Assembly (NCBI RefSeq): GCF_030653815.1
Contig: NZ_JAURYQ010000043.1
Coordinates: 1 to 38,257, forward strand
Direction: 5' to 3'
DNA: 38,257 nucleotides
Source of the DNA: Rhodoferax sp.
Lineage (GTDB): Bacteria; Pseudomonadota; Gammaproteobacteria; Burkholderiales; Burkholderiaceae_C
Part shown: positions 25,897-34,500 of the stretch, one piece after another
Layout: every line of letters starts with the position of its first letter
Numbering within the stretch: the first letter of the stretch is position 1
Made by a program: the position numbers and the translations under genes
Notes under the pieces: model-generated
What the model was told of the DNA's origin: nothing
Database searches by the model: none
The model's input: only the letters and a program-made list of their open reading frames with translations

Positions 25897-27117
25897 ATGC
25901 GCGCATCCGCATTCATCTTCGGCACCGACCTCCTCGATGAGGGCCACGCGACGGTGCTCGACAACCTGCAGCAACGCGGCGGGCTCGACAGCGTGAGCTT
26001 CTCGGCCAGTTACCACGACGCCCGGGATGTGTTTCCGCACAACCCCAGGCGCCATGTCTTTCGCAATGAGGGCGACGTCACCTGGTTTCCCGTCGATCCC
26101 TCGCACTACGCCAGTGGCCTGGTGCCGCGCCAGGCGCTGGCCGCCGAAGGGGCCGACGTGCTCGCCGACCTGTGCCAGCGGGCGCAGGCGCGCGGCATGG
26201 CGGTGACGGCCTGGACCATCTTCACCCACAATTCGGTGCTCGCCACGGCCCACCCCGACTGCGCCACGCGCAATGTCTACGGCGACCCCTACCTCACCGA
26301 TCTGTGCCCGGCCAATCCGCGCGTGCGCAGCTACTGCTGCGAGCTGGCGGCCGACGTCGTGCGCCGCCCGGTGCAGCGCCTGTTGGCCGAGAGCCTGCAT
26401 TACCGGCCGTTGGAGCACGGCGAGCACCATGAGCGTTACCTGATCCCGCTGCCGCTGGAGGCGCGCGCCCTGATGTCGCTGTGTTTTTGCACGCACTGCC
26501 GCAGCGCGGCCACCGATGCCGGGGTTGATGTGCCCGCGTTGGCGGCGGCCATGCGCGCCGCGCTGCAGCCGGTCTGGGACGGCACGGTGCTGCCGGGCCA
26601 GGTGCTGCTGGCCGAGGCGGCGCGCGACGCCCTGAAGCAGTACGTGGCGGTCCGATGCGCCACCGTGACCAGCCTGGTGGCCGAGGTGCGCCAGGCCATC
26701 GCCCCCAGCGGCGTGCCGCTGACTTTTGTCGACCATGCCGGCACCATGGCCCATGTCATGCATGGTGTGGTGGCGGACGACGACGTGCTGTCGGCCTCGC
26801 GTCGGCTGGGCATTGACCCGGTCGCCATCGCTGCCGTGGCCGACGAGCTCTGTGTGCTGGGTTACCAGGACACGCCCGAGCGCGTGGCGGCGGTGCTGAC
26901 ACGCTACCGCGAGGCGCTCGGACCGCAGGCTCGCCTGTCGGTGGCGCTCAGGCCGCTGCTGCCGGATTGCCGGGACGAGGCCAACCTGCGGCAGAAAATC
27001 AGTCAGGCCGTGCAGGCCGGTGTCGACGGCATCGAGTTCTACCATTACGCCATGATGCCGCTCAACCGCCTCGACTGGATCCGCCAGGGGCTGGCGGCCG
27101 CGGGAGACTTGCCATGA
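25897..27117 (+). CDS. Uncharacterised 406-residue protein, probably an alpha/beta (TIM-like) barrel
   Basis: I do not recognise a named family. The protein is soluble with no signal peptide. Alternating strand/helix segments run throughout, for example AFIFGTDLLDEG near the start, MAVTAWTIFTHN (about 103-114) and VDGIEFYHYAMM near the end, a pattern common in TIM barrels of the glycoside-hydrolase or xylose-isomerase type. Striking features are the acidic/aromatic ESLHYRPLEHGEHHER (about 167-182) and the cysteine cluster CFCTHC (about 199-204), which could bind metal. GAGGAGA at 25884-25890 supports the ATG, and the stop overlaps the uronate-dehydrogenase-like gene. Coupling to that gene and to two hydroxyacid dehydrogenases suggests an enzyme acting on a sugar acid or its conjugate. 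Confidence 0.72.
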   Translation: MRASAFIFGTDLLDEGHATVLDNLQQRGGLDSVSFSASYHDARDVFPHNPRRHVFRNEGDVTWFPVDPSHYASGLVPRQALAAEGADVLADLCQRAQARGMAVTAWTIFTHNSVLATAHPDCATRNVYGDPYLTDLCPANPRVRSYCCELAADVVRRPVQRLLAESLHYRPLEHGEHHERYLIPLPLEARALMSLCFCTHCRSAATDAGVDVPALAAAMRAALQPVWDGTVLPGQVLLAEAARDALKQYVAVRCATVTSLVAEVRQAIAPSGVPLTFVDHAGTMAHVMHGVVADDDVLSASRRLGIDPVAIAAVADELCVLGYQDTPERVAAVLTRYREALGPQARLSVALRPLLPDCRDEANLRQKISQAVQAGVDGIEFYHYAMMPLNRLDWIRQGLAAAGDLP

Positions 27118-28031
27118 AGCTGCTGGTCACCGGCGCGGCCGGTCATGTCGGGTCGCTGGCCCTGCCCGGACTCTCAGGCCGTCATGAGCTACTGCTGGTT
27201 GACCTGCGCCCGCCGGTGGGGTTGCCGCCCGGTGCGCGCTTCCAGTCGCTCAACCTGCTGGAGGCCGGCGACGCGGAACTGGAGGCGCTGTTTGCGGGCG
27301 TCGACGTGGTGGTGCACAGCGCCTACATCCCCTCGGGCGCCATCGATGTCTACAGCGCTGAGCCGCCCCAGATCGAGCGTTTTGAGGCCGAGTTCGCCAA
27401 CATTCGCGTGGCACAGCGGGTCTACCGCGCCGCGCTGCAGGCCGGCGTGCGGCGTGTGGTGATGGTGTCGTCCAACCATGCCGCCGATTGGTACGAACAC
27501 GCGCAGGTGCACCAGCGCCAGCGCGACATGGTTTATCCGGGCGACCTGCCGCTGGCCGACAATTTTTACGGTTGGGCCAAGGCGTCTTACGAGTTGCTGG
27601 GCCACCCCTACGCCTGCGGCAGCTTCGGGCGCCAGCTGGAGGTGGTGATGCTGCGCATTGGCTCGCCTTACCCGATCCAGGCGGCGCGCTACGAGCCCGG
27701 CGCCCCGGCAGTCGCGTCCTCGCTGCCGCGCCCCTCGGGGCTTGCCGCCTTCAAGCGCGCGCTGGGTGCCTGGCTCAGCGACCGTGATTGCGCGGCGCTG
27801 GTGCGCTGTGCCGTGGAAGCCCAGGCCATCGTGGCCGAGGGCGCGGTGCCCTGGGTCGTTGCCTACGGCATCTCCGACAACACCCGGGCCTTCTGGTCGC
27901 TGGGCTCGGCGCGGCACCAGTTGGGCTACCGCCCGCAGGACGACTCCGAGGTGGTTTACGCCGCCGATGTCCGTCGCCTGCTCATGAGTGGCGCCGCCGG
28001 AGCGGCCGGGTCGCTGGGCCTGGGCGCATGA
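27114..28031 (+). CDS. NAD-dependent epimerase/dehydratase family, uronate-dehydrogenase-like
   Basis: A 305-residue extended SDR. The cofactor motif TGAAGHVG is at 6-13, SSNH at 119-122 and Tyr152/Lys156 in NFYGWAKAS. The SSNH segment, the VMLRIGS strand and the C-terminal layout (AYGISDNTRAFW followed by LGYRPQDDSE) follow uronate dehydrogenase, which oxidises D-galacturonate or D-glucuronate to the aldarolactone. It is coupled to the uncharacterised upstream gene by a 4-base overlap. If it is a true Udh homologue, the imported compound may contain a uronic acid. Specificity is not certain. Confidence 0.8.
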   Translation: MKLLVTGAAGHVGSLALPGLSGRHELLLVDLRPPVGLPPGARFQSLNLLEAGDAELEALFAGVDVVVHSAYIPSGAIDVYSAEPPQIERFEAEFANIRVAQRVYRAALQAGVRRVVMVSSNHAADWYEHAQVHQRQRDMVYPGDLPLADNFYGWAKASYELLGHPYACGSFGRQLEVVMLRIGSPYPIQAARYEPGAPAVASSLPRPSGLAAFKRALGAWLSDRDCAALVRCAVEAQAIVAEGAVPWVVAYGISDNTRAFWSLGSARHQLGYRPQDDSEVVYAADVRRLLMSGAAGAAGSLGLGA

Positions 28032-28075
28032 GCATTGGCCTGTTTTTTTGACCCTCTCACCAAGGTACCTCCACC

Positions 28076-29191
28076 ATGACTCCCTGGAAAGCCGCCCATC
28101 CCGCCGATCTTGTGAACGCCATCGACACGCCCGCACTGGTGCTCGACCTCGATGCCTTCGAGCGCAATTTGCAGCGCATGGTGGATGCGCTCAAGGGCCA
28201 TCCGGTGCGACTGCGCGCCCACGCCAAGAGCCATAAATGCCCTGACATTGCGCGCCGTCAGATTGCGCTGGGTGCCATTGGCATTTGCTGTCAAAAAGTC
28301 AGCGAAGCCGCGGTGTTTGTTGAGGCCGGCATCAACGACGTGCTGGTCACCAATCAGGTGGTGGGCACTGCCAAGTTGATGCACCTGGCCGACCTGGCCC
28401 GGCGCGCGCGCATGGGGGTGCTGGTGGACGACCCGCTGCAGGTGCTGGCGCTGGCCGACGTGGCGCGCAGCCAGGGCGTGGCCATTGATGTCTATGTCGA
28501 GATCGATGTGGGTGGACGCCGCTGTGGCGTCGCGCCCGGCGCGGACGTCGCCCGCCTGGCGCGGCTGATTGCCGACCGTCCACCCTTGCGCTTTGCCGGC
28601 CTGCAGTGCTACCACGGTCCGGCGCAGCACAAACGCACAGCGCTGGAGCGGGAGCAGGCGATTGCTCAGGCGTGTGAGGCAGCCAGGATCAGTCGCTCAC
28701 TGATCGAGGCCGACGGCCTGCAGGTCGAACGCATCACCGGCGCGGGCACCGGCACTTTTCTGCTGGAGCGCGACTCCGGCGTCTTCAACGAGATTCAGGC
28801 GGGCTCCTACATCTTCATGGACCGCGACTATGGCGACAACCAGCCGGGAGCCCAGGACGTGCGTTTTGAGCATGCGCTGTTTGTTCGCAGCGCCGTGCTG
28901 AGCCGCACCCAGCCCACCCGCGCAGTCCTTGACGCGGGCCTGAAGGCGTCCAGCATCGACTCAGGCATGCCCACGGTCTGGCAGCGCCCCGAGCTCAAGT
29001 ACGTGAAGGCCGCCGACGACCATGGCGTGCTGGAGGTCCCGGCGGATTCTTCCCTGGCCCTGGGTGAGGCGCTGATGCTGGTGCCAGGGCATTGCGACCC
29101 CACCGTCAACCTCTACGATGAACTGGTGTGTATCCGCGGCGACCGCGTCGAGGCGATCTGGCCGATCGCCGCGCGCGGTGCCTTGCTCTGA
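28076..29191 (+). CDS. DSD1/D-threonine aldolase-family PLP enzyme with His-x-Asp metal site
   Basis: Fold-type III (alanine-racemase N-terminal domain) PLP enzyme of 371 residues. The PLP lysine is Lys51 in RAHAKSHK. The C-terminal metal motif GHCDPT gives His339 and Asp341, the His-x-Asp pattern of D-threonine aldolases. D-serine dehydratases use His-x-Cys. I therefore predict retro-aldol cleavage of a D-beta-hydroxy amino acid to glycine and an aldehyde; beta-hydroxyaspartate aldolase (BhcC) belongs to the same family. It is 44 bases after the previous gene and 25 before a D-aminoacylase gene. The family is certain; aldolase rather than dehydratase is inferred from the ligand pattern. Confidence 0.85.
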   Translation: MTPWKAAHPADLVNAIDTPALVLDLDAFERNLQRMVDALKGHPVRLRAHAKSHKCPDIARRQIALGAIGICCQKVSEAAVFVEAGINDVLVTNQVVGTAKLMHLADLARRARMGVLVDDPLQVLALADVARSQGVAIDVYVEIDVGGRRCGVAPGADVARLARLIADRPPLRFAGLQCYHGPAQHKRTALEREQAIAQACEAARISRSLIEADGLQVERITGAGTGTFLLERDSGVFNEIQAGSYIFMDRDYGDNQPGAQDVRFEHALFVRSAVLSRTQPTRAVLDAGLKASSIDSGMPTVWQRPELKYVKAADDHGVLEVPADSSLALGEALMLVPGHCDPTVNLYDELVCIRGDRVEAIWPIAARGALL

Positions 29192-29216
29192 GTTTCCCAT
29201 TTTCCTCGTCCGCCGT

Positions 29217-30656
29217 ATGACTCAAAACTTTGACCTGCTGATCCGCAACGCCACCATCGTCGATGGCACCGGAGCGGCCCGCTACAGCGGCGACCTCGGC
29301 ATCCGGGGCGATCGCATTGACCGTATTGGCGACCTGTCTGGCGCCAGCGGCAGGCAGGAGATCGACCTGGCCGGCCGGGTCGCAGCGCCCGGCTTCATCG
29401 ATGCCCACACCCACGACGACCGCCTGCTGTTGTCGGGCCCCGACATGGCGCCCAAGGTCAGCCAGGGCGTGACCACGGTGATCGGCGGTAACTGCGGCAT
29501 TTCTCTGGCGCCCATGCCGCGTGCCATTCCGAGTCCGGTGACGCCGCCGCTGAACCTGCTCGACGACAGCGGCAACTGGTTTCGTTTCCGCAGGTTTTCC
29601 GATTATCTGGATGCGCTTCGGGCGCAGCCCGCGGCCATCAACTGCGCCATGCTGGTCGGTCACACCACGCTGCGCGTCGCCACCATGGACGACCTGTCGC
29701 GTCCTGCCTCCCGGGCTGAGATTGCCGCCATGCGGCAGTTGGTGGACGAGACCCTGACGGCCGGGGCGATCGGTGTCTCAACCGGCCTGTTTTACGAGCC
29801 CGCGTTCGCGGCGCCAACCGAGGAAATCATCGAGGTGTGCCGGCCGCTGGCCGAGCACAAGGGGGTGTATTGCACCCACATGCGCAACGAGGACGCCAAG
29901 GTGGTCGAGGCGCTGGAGGAAACTTTCCGCATTGGGCGTGCGCTGGGCGTGCCGGTGGTGATCTCGCACCACAAGGTGCAGGAGGTCGCCAATTTCGGCC
30001 GCTCCGTCGAAACCCTGGCGCTGATCCAGCAGCGCATGCGTGAGCAGCCGGTCTGTCTCGATTGTTATCCCTATACCGCGGGTTCAACCATTCTGTCGGT
30101 CAACCGCCTGCGCGGTGCCAAGCGTGTGCTGGTGAGCTGGTCCAAGGCGCTGCCGCAGTATGCCGGTCAGGACCTCGATGCCATCGCCGGGCAGCTCGGC
30201 GTCAGCCCGGAGGAGGCGGTCGAGCGCCTGAGTCCGGCCGGGGCGATCTACTTCAAGATGGACGAGGCGGATGTCCAGCGCATCCTGAAATTCGGGCCGA
30301 CCATGATCGGCTCGGACGGCCTGCCGCATGATGCTGCCCCCCATCCGCGCCTGTGGGGCACCTTCCCGCGGGTGCTGGGCCATTACGGCCGGCTGCTCGG
30401 TTTGTTTTCCCTGGAGATGGCGGTGCACAAGATGACCGGCCTGACCGCCAGCAACTTCGGTTTGCGCGACCGGGGCGTCCTCCAGGAGGGCGCCTATGCC
30501 GATCTGGCCCTGTTCGATGCCGACACCGTGGATGCCGCATCAACCTACGAGTCGCCGATGGCGCAAGCCCGCGGCATCGAGGCCGTGGTGGTCAACGGCA
30601 CCGTGGTCTGGCGCGACGGGCGCGCCACGGGCACCCGCCCGGGTCGGGTGCTGTGA
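29217..30656 (+). CDS. N-acyl-D-amino-acid deacylase (D-aminoacylase), copy 1
   Basis: Amidohydrolase-superfamily enzyme of 479 residues that removes an N-acyl group from D-amino acids. Metal and catalytic residues align with Alcaligenes D-aminoacylase: His64 and His66 in DAHTHDD, Cys93 in GGNCGIS, His221 in CTHMRNE, His251/252 in SHHK and Asp367 in GSDGLPHD. It appears cytoplasmic (no signal peptide). About three quarters of its residues match the copy at 34501 by eye. No strong ribosome site precedes ATG 29217. Product D-amino acids would feed the neighbouring PLP enzymes. The acyl and amino-acid specificity is unknown. Confidence 0.9.
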   Translation: MTQNFDLLIRNATIVDGTGAARYSGDLGIRGDRIDRIGDLSGASGRQEIDLAGRVAAPGFIDAHTHDDRLLLSGPDMAPKVSQGVTTVIGGNCGISLAPMPRAIPSPVTPPLNLLDDSGNWFRFRRFSDYLDALRAQPAAINCAMLVGHTTLRVATMDDLSRPASRAEIAAMRQLVDETLTAGAIGVSTGLFYEPAFAAPTEEIIEVCRPLAEHKGVYCTHMRNEDAKVVEALEETFRIGRALGVPVVISHHKVQEVANFGRSVETLALIQQRMREQPVCLDCYPYTAGSTILSVNRLRGAKRVLVSWSKALPQYAGQDLDAIAGQLGVSPEEAVERLSPAGAIYFKMDEADVQRILKFGPTMIGSDGLPHDAAPHPRLWGTFPRVLGHYGRLLGLFSLEMAVHKMTGLTASNFGLRDRGVLQEGAYADLALFDADTVDAASTYESPMAQARGIEAVVVNGTVVWRDGRATGTRPGRVL

Positions 30657-30679
30657 CAGGGCGCGCCATTGCCTGACCC

Positions 30680-31585
30680 ATGTCGAACGACATCACCGAT
30701 CTCCGCTTTTTTGTGGCCGTCACCGAAGGCGGATCCCTGGCCGAGGCCGCACGGCGCATGGACGTGACGGCGTCGTCCGTGTCGCAGAGGCTGCGCCAAC
30801 TCGAGGCCCGGTTGGGCCTGCACCTGGTCCACCGCACCACGCGGCGTTTCAGCCTGACGGATGAGGGCGAGCTGTTTTATGCGGGCGCGGTTGGGCTGAT
30901 CGCAGACCTCGATCAACTGACCGACACCTTGCGCGCGCGCTCGGGAGAGGTCGCAGGGACACTGAATGTCTGTGCTCCGCTGGGCTTTGGCAGACACCAT
31001 CTGGCGGCCGCCATTGCCGACTTTCATACCCTGCACCCCCGACTGATCGTTTCCCTGTCACTCAGCGACGTGGTCACGGTGGCCGATGCCAATCGCTTTG
31101 ACATGATCGTGCATATTGGCAGTCTGGCAGATTCGAACATGGTCGCCTATCCGATTGCGCCCAATGCACGCTTCGTTTGCGCGGCCCCAGACTATCTGGC
31201 CCGTCACCCGGCACCGCGCAAACCGCAGGACCTGCTGACCCACCATTGCATCGCGCTGCGTGAAAACCAGGAAGACGTGACCCTGTGGCGCTTTACGAAG
31301 AATCGCAGCGATGTGTCGGTTCGGGTGGCTGCAAATCTGAGCAGCAACGACGGTGACGTCGTGCGGCATTGGGCGCTCATGGGCAAGGGGCTGATCATGC
31401 GTTCTGAATGGGACGTCGCCGAGAGTCTGGCCACTGGCCGCCTGGTGCGCGTGCTGGAAGACTGGCGCCTGCCGGACGCCGACATTGTGGCTCTGGTGGA
31501 TCGGCGCAACCGGATGGCGGCGCGCGTGAAGCTGTTCCTGACCTTCCTGCAGGACCGCTTCCGTCCCGTGCCACCTTGGCGCTGA
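30680..31585 (+). CDS. LysR-family transcriptional regulator
   Basis: A 301-residue LTTR. The N-terminal winged helix (about 4-62) contains SLAEAARRMDVTASSVSQRLRQLEARLG. The periplasmic-binding-like effector domain follows and is of the DmlR/AaeR type (GRHHLAAAIADFHTLHP; the C-terminal WDVAESLATGRLVRVLEDW). It is transcribed in the same direction as its neighbours, not divergently. The 218-base AT-rich gap after it is the most likely place for its operator, controlling the Bug receptor and the second deacylase module. A co-inducer cannot be predicted. Confidence 0.92.
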   Translation: MSNDITDLRFFVAVTEGGSLAEAARRMDVTASSVSQRLRQLEARLGLHLVHRTTRRFSLTDEGELFYAGAVGLIADLDQLTDTLRARSGEVAGTLNVCAPLGFGRHHLAAAIADFHTLHPRLIVSLSLSDVVTVADANRFDMIVHIGSLADSNMVAYPIAPNARFVCAAPDYLARHPAPRKPQDLLTHHCIALRENQEDVTLWRFTKNRSDVSVRVAANLSSNDGDVVRHWALMGKGLIMRSEWDVAESLATGRLVRVLEDWRLPDADIVALVDRRNRMAARVKLFLTFLQDRFRPVPPWR

Positions 31586-31803
31586 GCAACCGGATTGGGC
31601 ACGCCGCATGAACCTCGCCCATCCGGACCGCATGGGCGCCCGGGCTTGGCTCGGTGGGCGTCTGAAGTCCCCGTCATTCGTAAGAATAATTAAACTATTG
31701 ATGTAGTTTTATGTAGCATATTTTTATCAATGCGGATCCTAAAATAATTTTCTCAGACTATTTTGTGTGACCGGTTGAATTACTTTTTTAGGGAGACTGT
31801 GTG
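31586..31803 (+). promoter_or_regulatory. AT-rich promoter region with a LysR-type dyad
   Basis: This is the longest gene-free stretch of the window. From 31681 it becomes strongly AT-rich. It contains the perfect dyad AAACTA-N6-TAGTTT at 31692-31709, a plausible LysR operator although not a strict T-N11-A box, and an overlapping weak promoter-like pair TTGATG (31698-31703)/TATTTT (31719-31724) with only 15-base spacing. GGGAG at 31791-31795 serves the next gene. The GC-rich first 90 bases show nothing I can name. Confidence 0.5.
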
Positions 31804-32775
31804 ATGCGTAAACGCCTTCTGCTGCTCAATGTTGTTTTTGCCGCGCTGGCCGCTGTGGCCATGCCGGGTCTCGCGGCCTATCCCGAGAAGCCGATCCGCC
31901 TGATTGTGCCGTCAGCGCCGGGTGGCGCACCCGACATTCTGATGCGCGCGCTGGCCACCCAGATGTCGCAGCAGATGGGCGTGCCCATCGTGATCGACAA
32001 CAAGCCCGGTGGCTCCTACGTGATCGGCACCATGGATTTGGTGCGCGCACCGGCCGACGGCTACACGCTGGCCTACGGCAACATCGTGTCACTGGCGACC
32101 AACCGCTCCCTGCTGGCCAACGTTCCGTATGATGTGGATCGCGACCTGACGCTGGTCGGCAATGTGCTGCGGGCGGTCAACCTGATGGTGGTCAACAACA
32201 ACGTGCCGGTCAATAACGTGCCTGAGCTGATCGCTTATGCGAAGAAGAATCCCGGCAAGATCGCTTATGCATCGGATGGCAACGGAACCACCGCCCACCT
32301 GGGTGTTGAGCTGTTCAAGTCCATGACCGGCACCTTCATGCTGCACGTGCCTTATCGGGCTGCGACCGCTGCCATCACCGATGTCATCAGCGGCAACGCG
32401 CAACTCATGATGGCCAATACCCCGGTCACCGGGCCGCATGTGCAGGCGGGTCGCTTGCGGGCACTGGGTATCTCGGCAGCCCAGCGTTCGCCAGCTTTCC
32501 CGGACGTGCCGACCATCGCCGAGCAGGGCGTGGCCGGTTTTGAAGTGGTGGCCTGGGGTGGCCTGGTCGGTCCGGCGAAGATGCCTGCGGATATTGTGGC
32601 GCGGATCAATGCCGAGATGCGCAAGGCGCTGGCCACTCCGGAGGTGCGGGAACGTTTCCGCGGAATGGGTATCGAGGTTGCTCCCAGCTCGCCCGATGAA
32701 TTTCGTGAGCTGGCGCGTCGTGAGTCAGTCAAATGGGCCCAGGTTGTCAAGTTCTCTGGCGCCAAGGTCGATTAG
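31804..32775 (+). CDS. Bug-type (TctC) solute-binding receptor, orphan
   Basis: Periplasmic receptor of the tripartite tricarboxylate transporter family, 323 residues from ATG 31804; GTG 31801 is an alternative. A signal peptide covers about residues 1-24 (RKR then a leucine-rich core, cleavage near GLAA-YPEKP). YPEKPIRLIVPSAPGG and the following APDILMRALA form the ligand carboxylate-binding loop. The C-terminal FRGMGIEVAPSSPDEF is typical. No TctA or TctB membrane subunits are present, which is common for Bug proteins in Burkholderiales. Placement before an aldolase, a hydroxyacid dehydrogenase and the second deacylase suggests it binds an N-acyl amino acid or related acid. Confidence 0.92.
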   Translation: MRKRLLLLNVVFAALAAVAMPGLAAYPEKPIRLIVPSAPGGAPDILMRALATQMSQQMGVPIVIDNKPGGSYVIGTMDLVRAPADGYTLAYGNIVSLATNRSLLANVPYDVDRDLTLVGNVLRAVNLMVVNNNVPVNNVPELIAYAKKNPGKIAYASDGNGTTAHLGVELFKSMTGTFMLHVPYRAATAAITDVISGNAQLMMANTPVTGPHVQAGRLRALGISAAQRSPAFPDVPTIAEQGVAGFEVVAWGGLVGPAKMPADIVARINAEMRKALATPEVRERFRGMGIEVAPSSPDEFRELARRESVKWAQVVKFSGAKVD

Positions 32776-32810
32776 GCCTGACCCCGATTTTCTTCGCCGG
32801 AGCTCATCAC

Positions 32811-33542
32811 ATGGATAGTCGTCTCATGGAAGACCGAAAGGATCTCGCAGCCGTTTTCCGCGGCGCCGCCATGTTCAGCGGACAGGCCGGGGTTTGCAGC
32901 CACTTCAGCCTGCGGGTGAGTGATGACCCTTTGCGGTTTTTGCTCAACCCTTGGGGAATGTACTTTTCCGAAGCCCGGGCCAGCGAGCTGATGCTGGTGG
33001 ACGAGAACGGCGTTGACCAGGTGGGTGGCCGGGATGGCGGTTTTGCCGCCTTCAATATCCATGCGCAGGTTCATGCCATCCACCCCGAGGCGCGTTGCGT
33101 GTTGCACACGCACATGCCTTACGCGACCGCGATCACGATGCTCGACAAGGGCCGACTGGAACCCGCCTCGCAGGAGGCCTTGCGTTTTTATGACGATATC
33201 GCTTACGACGACAGCTACAACGGCCTGGCCCATGATCCGCGCGAAGGTGAGCGCATCGCCCGCCGGATGGGCAACAAACATGTGCTGTTCCTGGCGCACC
33301 ATGGCGTGATCGTGGTCGGCCCATCGGTTGCCCAGGCTTTTGATCACCTGTATTACCTGGAGCGTGCGGCCCAATTGCAGGTCCTGGCCATGAGCTGCAA
33401 CCGGCCGCTGAGGATGGTGCCGGATGACATTGCGCATAAAACGGTCAGCCAGTTCGGGCGTGAACGCGAGCACTGGGCCCGGCTGCATCTGGACGCGCTG
33501 CGTCGCAAGCTCGATTGCGAGCACCCCGAGTACGCAAGCTGA
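32811..33542 (+). CDS. Class II aldolase/adducin-family protein
   Basis: A 243-residue metal-dependent aldolase-fold protein. The three zinc histidines are present: His99 and His101 in LHTHMPYA and His164 in LAHHGVIVVG, unlike the OtnC in this window. The N-terminal CSHFSLRVSDDP corresponds to the GNxS substrate loop, changed to HFS. GGAG at 32799-32802 fixes the ATG. Members cleave fuculose or ribulose phosphates, decarboxylate oxo-acids or act on non-phosphorylated substrates. With the dehydrogenase 27 bases downstream it resembles an oxidise-then-decarboxylate or cleave pair. The substrate is unknown. Confidence 0.88.
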   Translation: MDSRLMEDRKDLAAVFRGAAMFSGQAGVCSHFSLRVSDDPLRFLLNPWGMYFSEARASELMLVDENGVDQVGGRDGGFAAFNIHAQVHAIHPEARCVLHTHMPYATAITMLDKGRLEPASQEALRFYDDIAYDDSYNGLAHDPREGERIARRMGNKHVLFLAHHGVIVVGPSVAQAFDHLYYLERAAQLQVLAMSCNRPLRMVPDDIAHKTVSQFGREREHWARLHLDALRRKLDCEHPEYAS

Positions 33543-33569
33543 TTGAAATAAACTTTGAAAGGAATCGAC

Positions 33570-34475
33570 ATGTCTGAAAAAAAACAACTCGGCTTTATTG
33601 GTGTCGGCCTGATGGGGCACGGTTTGGCGAAAAATTTGCTCAAACAGGGCCACGCCATGACGCTGCTGGACCATCCGGGCAACCAGCCGATCGATGACTT
33701 GATCAGCATGGGGGCACAAACGGTGGCAACGCCCAAAGCCGTGGCGGCCGCCGCCGATGTGGTCTTCATGTGTGTCACCGGATCGACCCAGGTCGAAGCC
33801 TGTGTCTATGGTGCAGACGGGCTGCTGGAAGGTTTGCGGGCCGGGGCTACCGTCGTGGACGGCACGACGGCCGATCCGGTCTCGACGGTCAAGGTGGCGG
33901 CGGCGGTGCAAGCGCGCGGCGGGCGCTATATCGATGCCCCGATGACCCGTACCTCGCAGCATGCCGAGGACGGCTGTGTCAATACCATGCTCGGTGGCGA
34001 TGCCGCAACGATTGCGGAGCTCCGCCCACTGATCGAAGCCTACTCCGAGAATATTTTCATCGGAGGCGGGGTCGGCTCCGGCCACCGCATGAAGTTGCTG
34101 CACAACTACATTTCCCTGGGCACCCTGGCCCTGCTGGCGGAAGCCTACACCTGCGCCGGCAAGGCCGGGGTCGACCGCCAAGTGCTGACCCAGGTGCTGG
34201 CCACCGGCGGCGGCGACAGTGCCGTGCTGAAACGCCTGATGCCCTTTCTCGACAGCGGCGAGCCGGGCAGCATGTTGTTCTCCCTGATCAATGCGGGCAA
34301 GGATCTGCGCTACTTCACGCACATGGCAGAAGACCTGCAGGTCGGCGCTTATGTCGGGGAGGCGGTGCACCAGACCTTTATCACCGCTTCGAATGTGGGG
34401 GGGGGTGAAAAAATGATTCCCGAACTGCTCAACATCCTTTGTGGCATGCATGGCGCGCCACTGTGCGGCAAGTAA
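33570..34475 (+). CDS. NAD(P)-dependent beta-hydroxyacid dehydrogenase-like protein, divergent substrate loop (second)
   Basis: A 301-residue member of the 3-hydroxyisobutyrate dehydrogenase family. The Rossmann motif GVGLMGHGL is at 11-19 and the catalytic lysine is Lys175 (GSGHRMKLLHNY). The loop DAPMTRTSQHAEDG (122-135) lacks the SGG of the canonical motif and matches the pattern DAxxTxTxxHAExG of the protein at 15196. His178 again replaces asparagine. AAAGGA at 33558-33563 supports ATG 33570. It lies between the class II aldolase and the second D-aminoacylase gene. Confidence 0.86.
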   Translation: MSEKKQLGFIGVGLMGHGLAKNLLKQGHAMTLLDHPGNQPIDDLISMGAQTVATPKAVAAAADVVFMCVTGSTQVEACVYGADGLLEGLRAGATVVDGTTADPVSTVKVAAAVQARGGRYIDAPMTRTSQHAEDGCVNTMLGGDAATIAELRPLIEAYSENIFIGGGVGSGHRMKLLHNYISLGTLALLAEAYTCAGKAGVDRQVLTQVLATGGGDSAVLKRLMPFLDSGEPGSMLFSLINAGKDLRYFTHMAEDLQVGAYVGEAVHQTFITASNVGGGEKMIPELLNILCGMHGAPLCGK

Positions 34476-34500
34476 CCAGTTTCTCAACAAAAGACCTCTG

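Noticed and set aside
28032..28075. T-run at 28043-28049 as a rho-independent terminator
   Set aside because: Only a weak, imperfect GC pairing precedes the seven T residues. No stable stem can be drawn.
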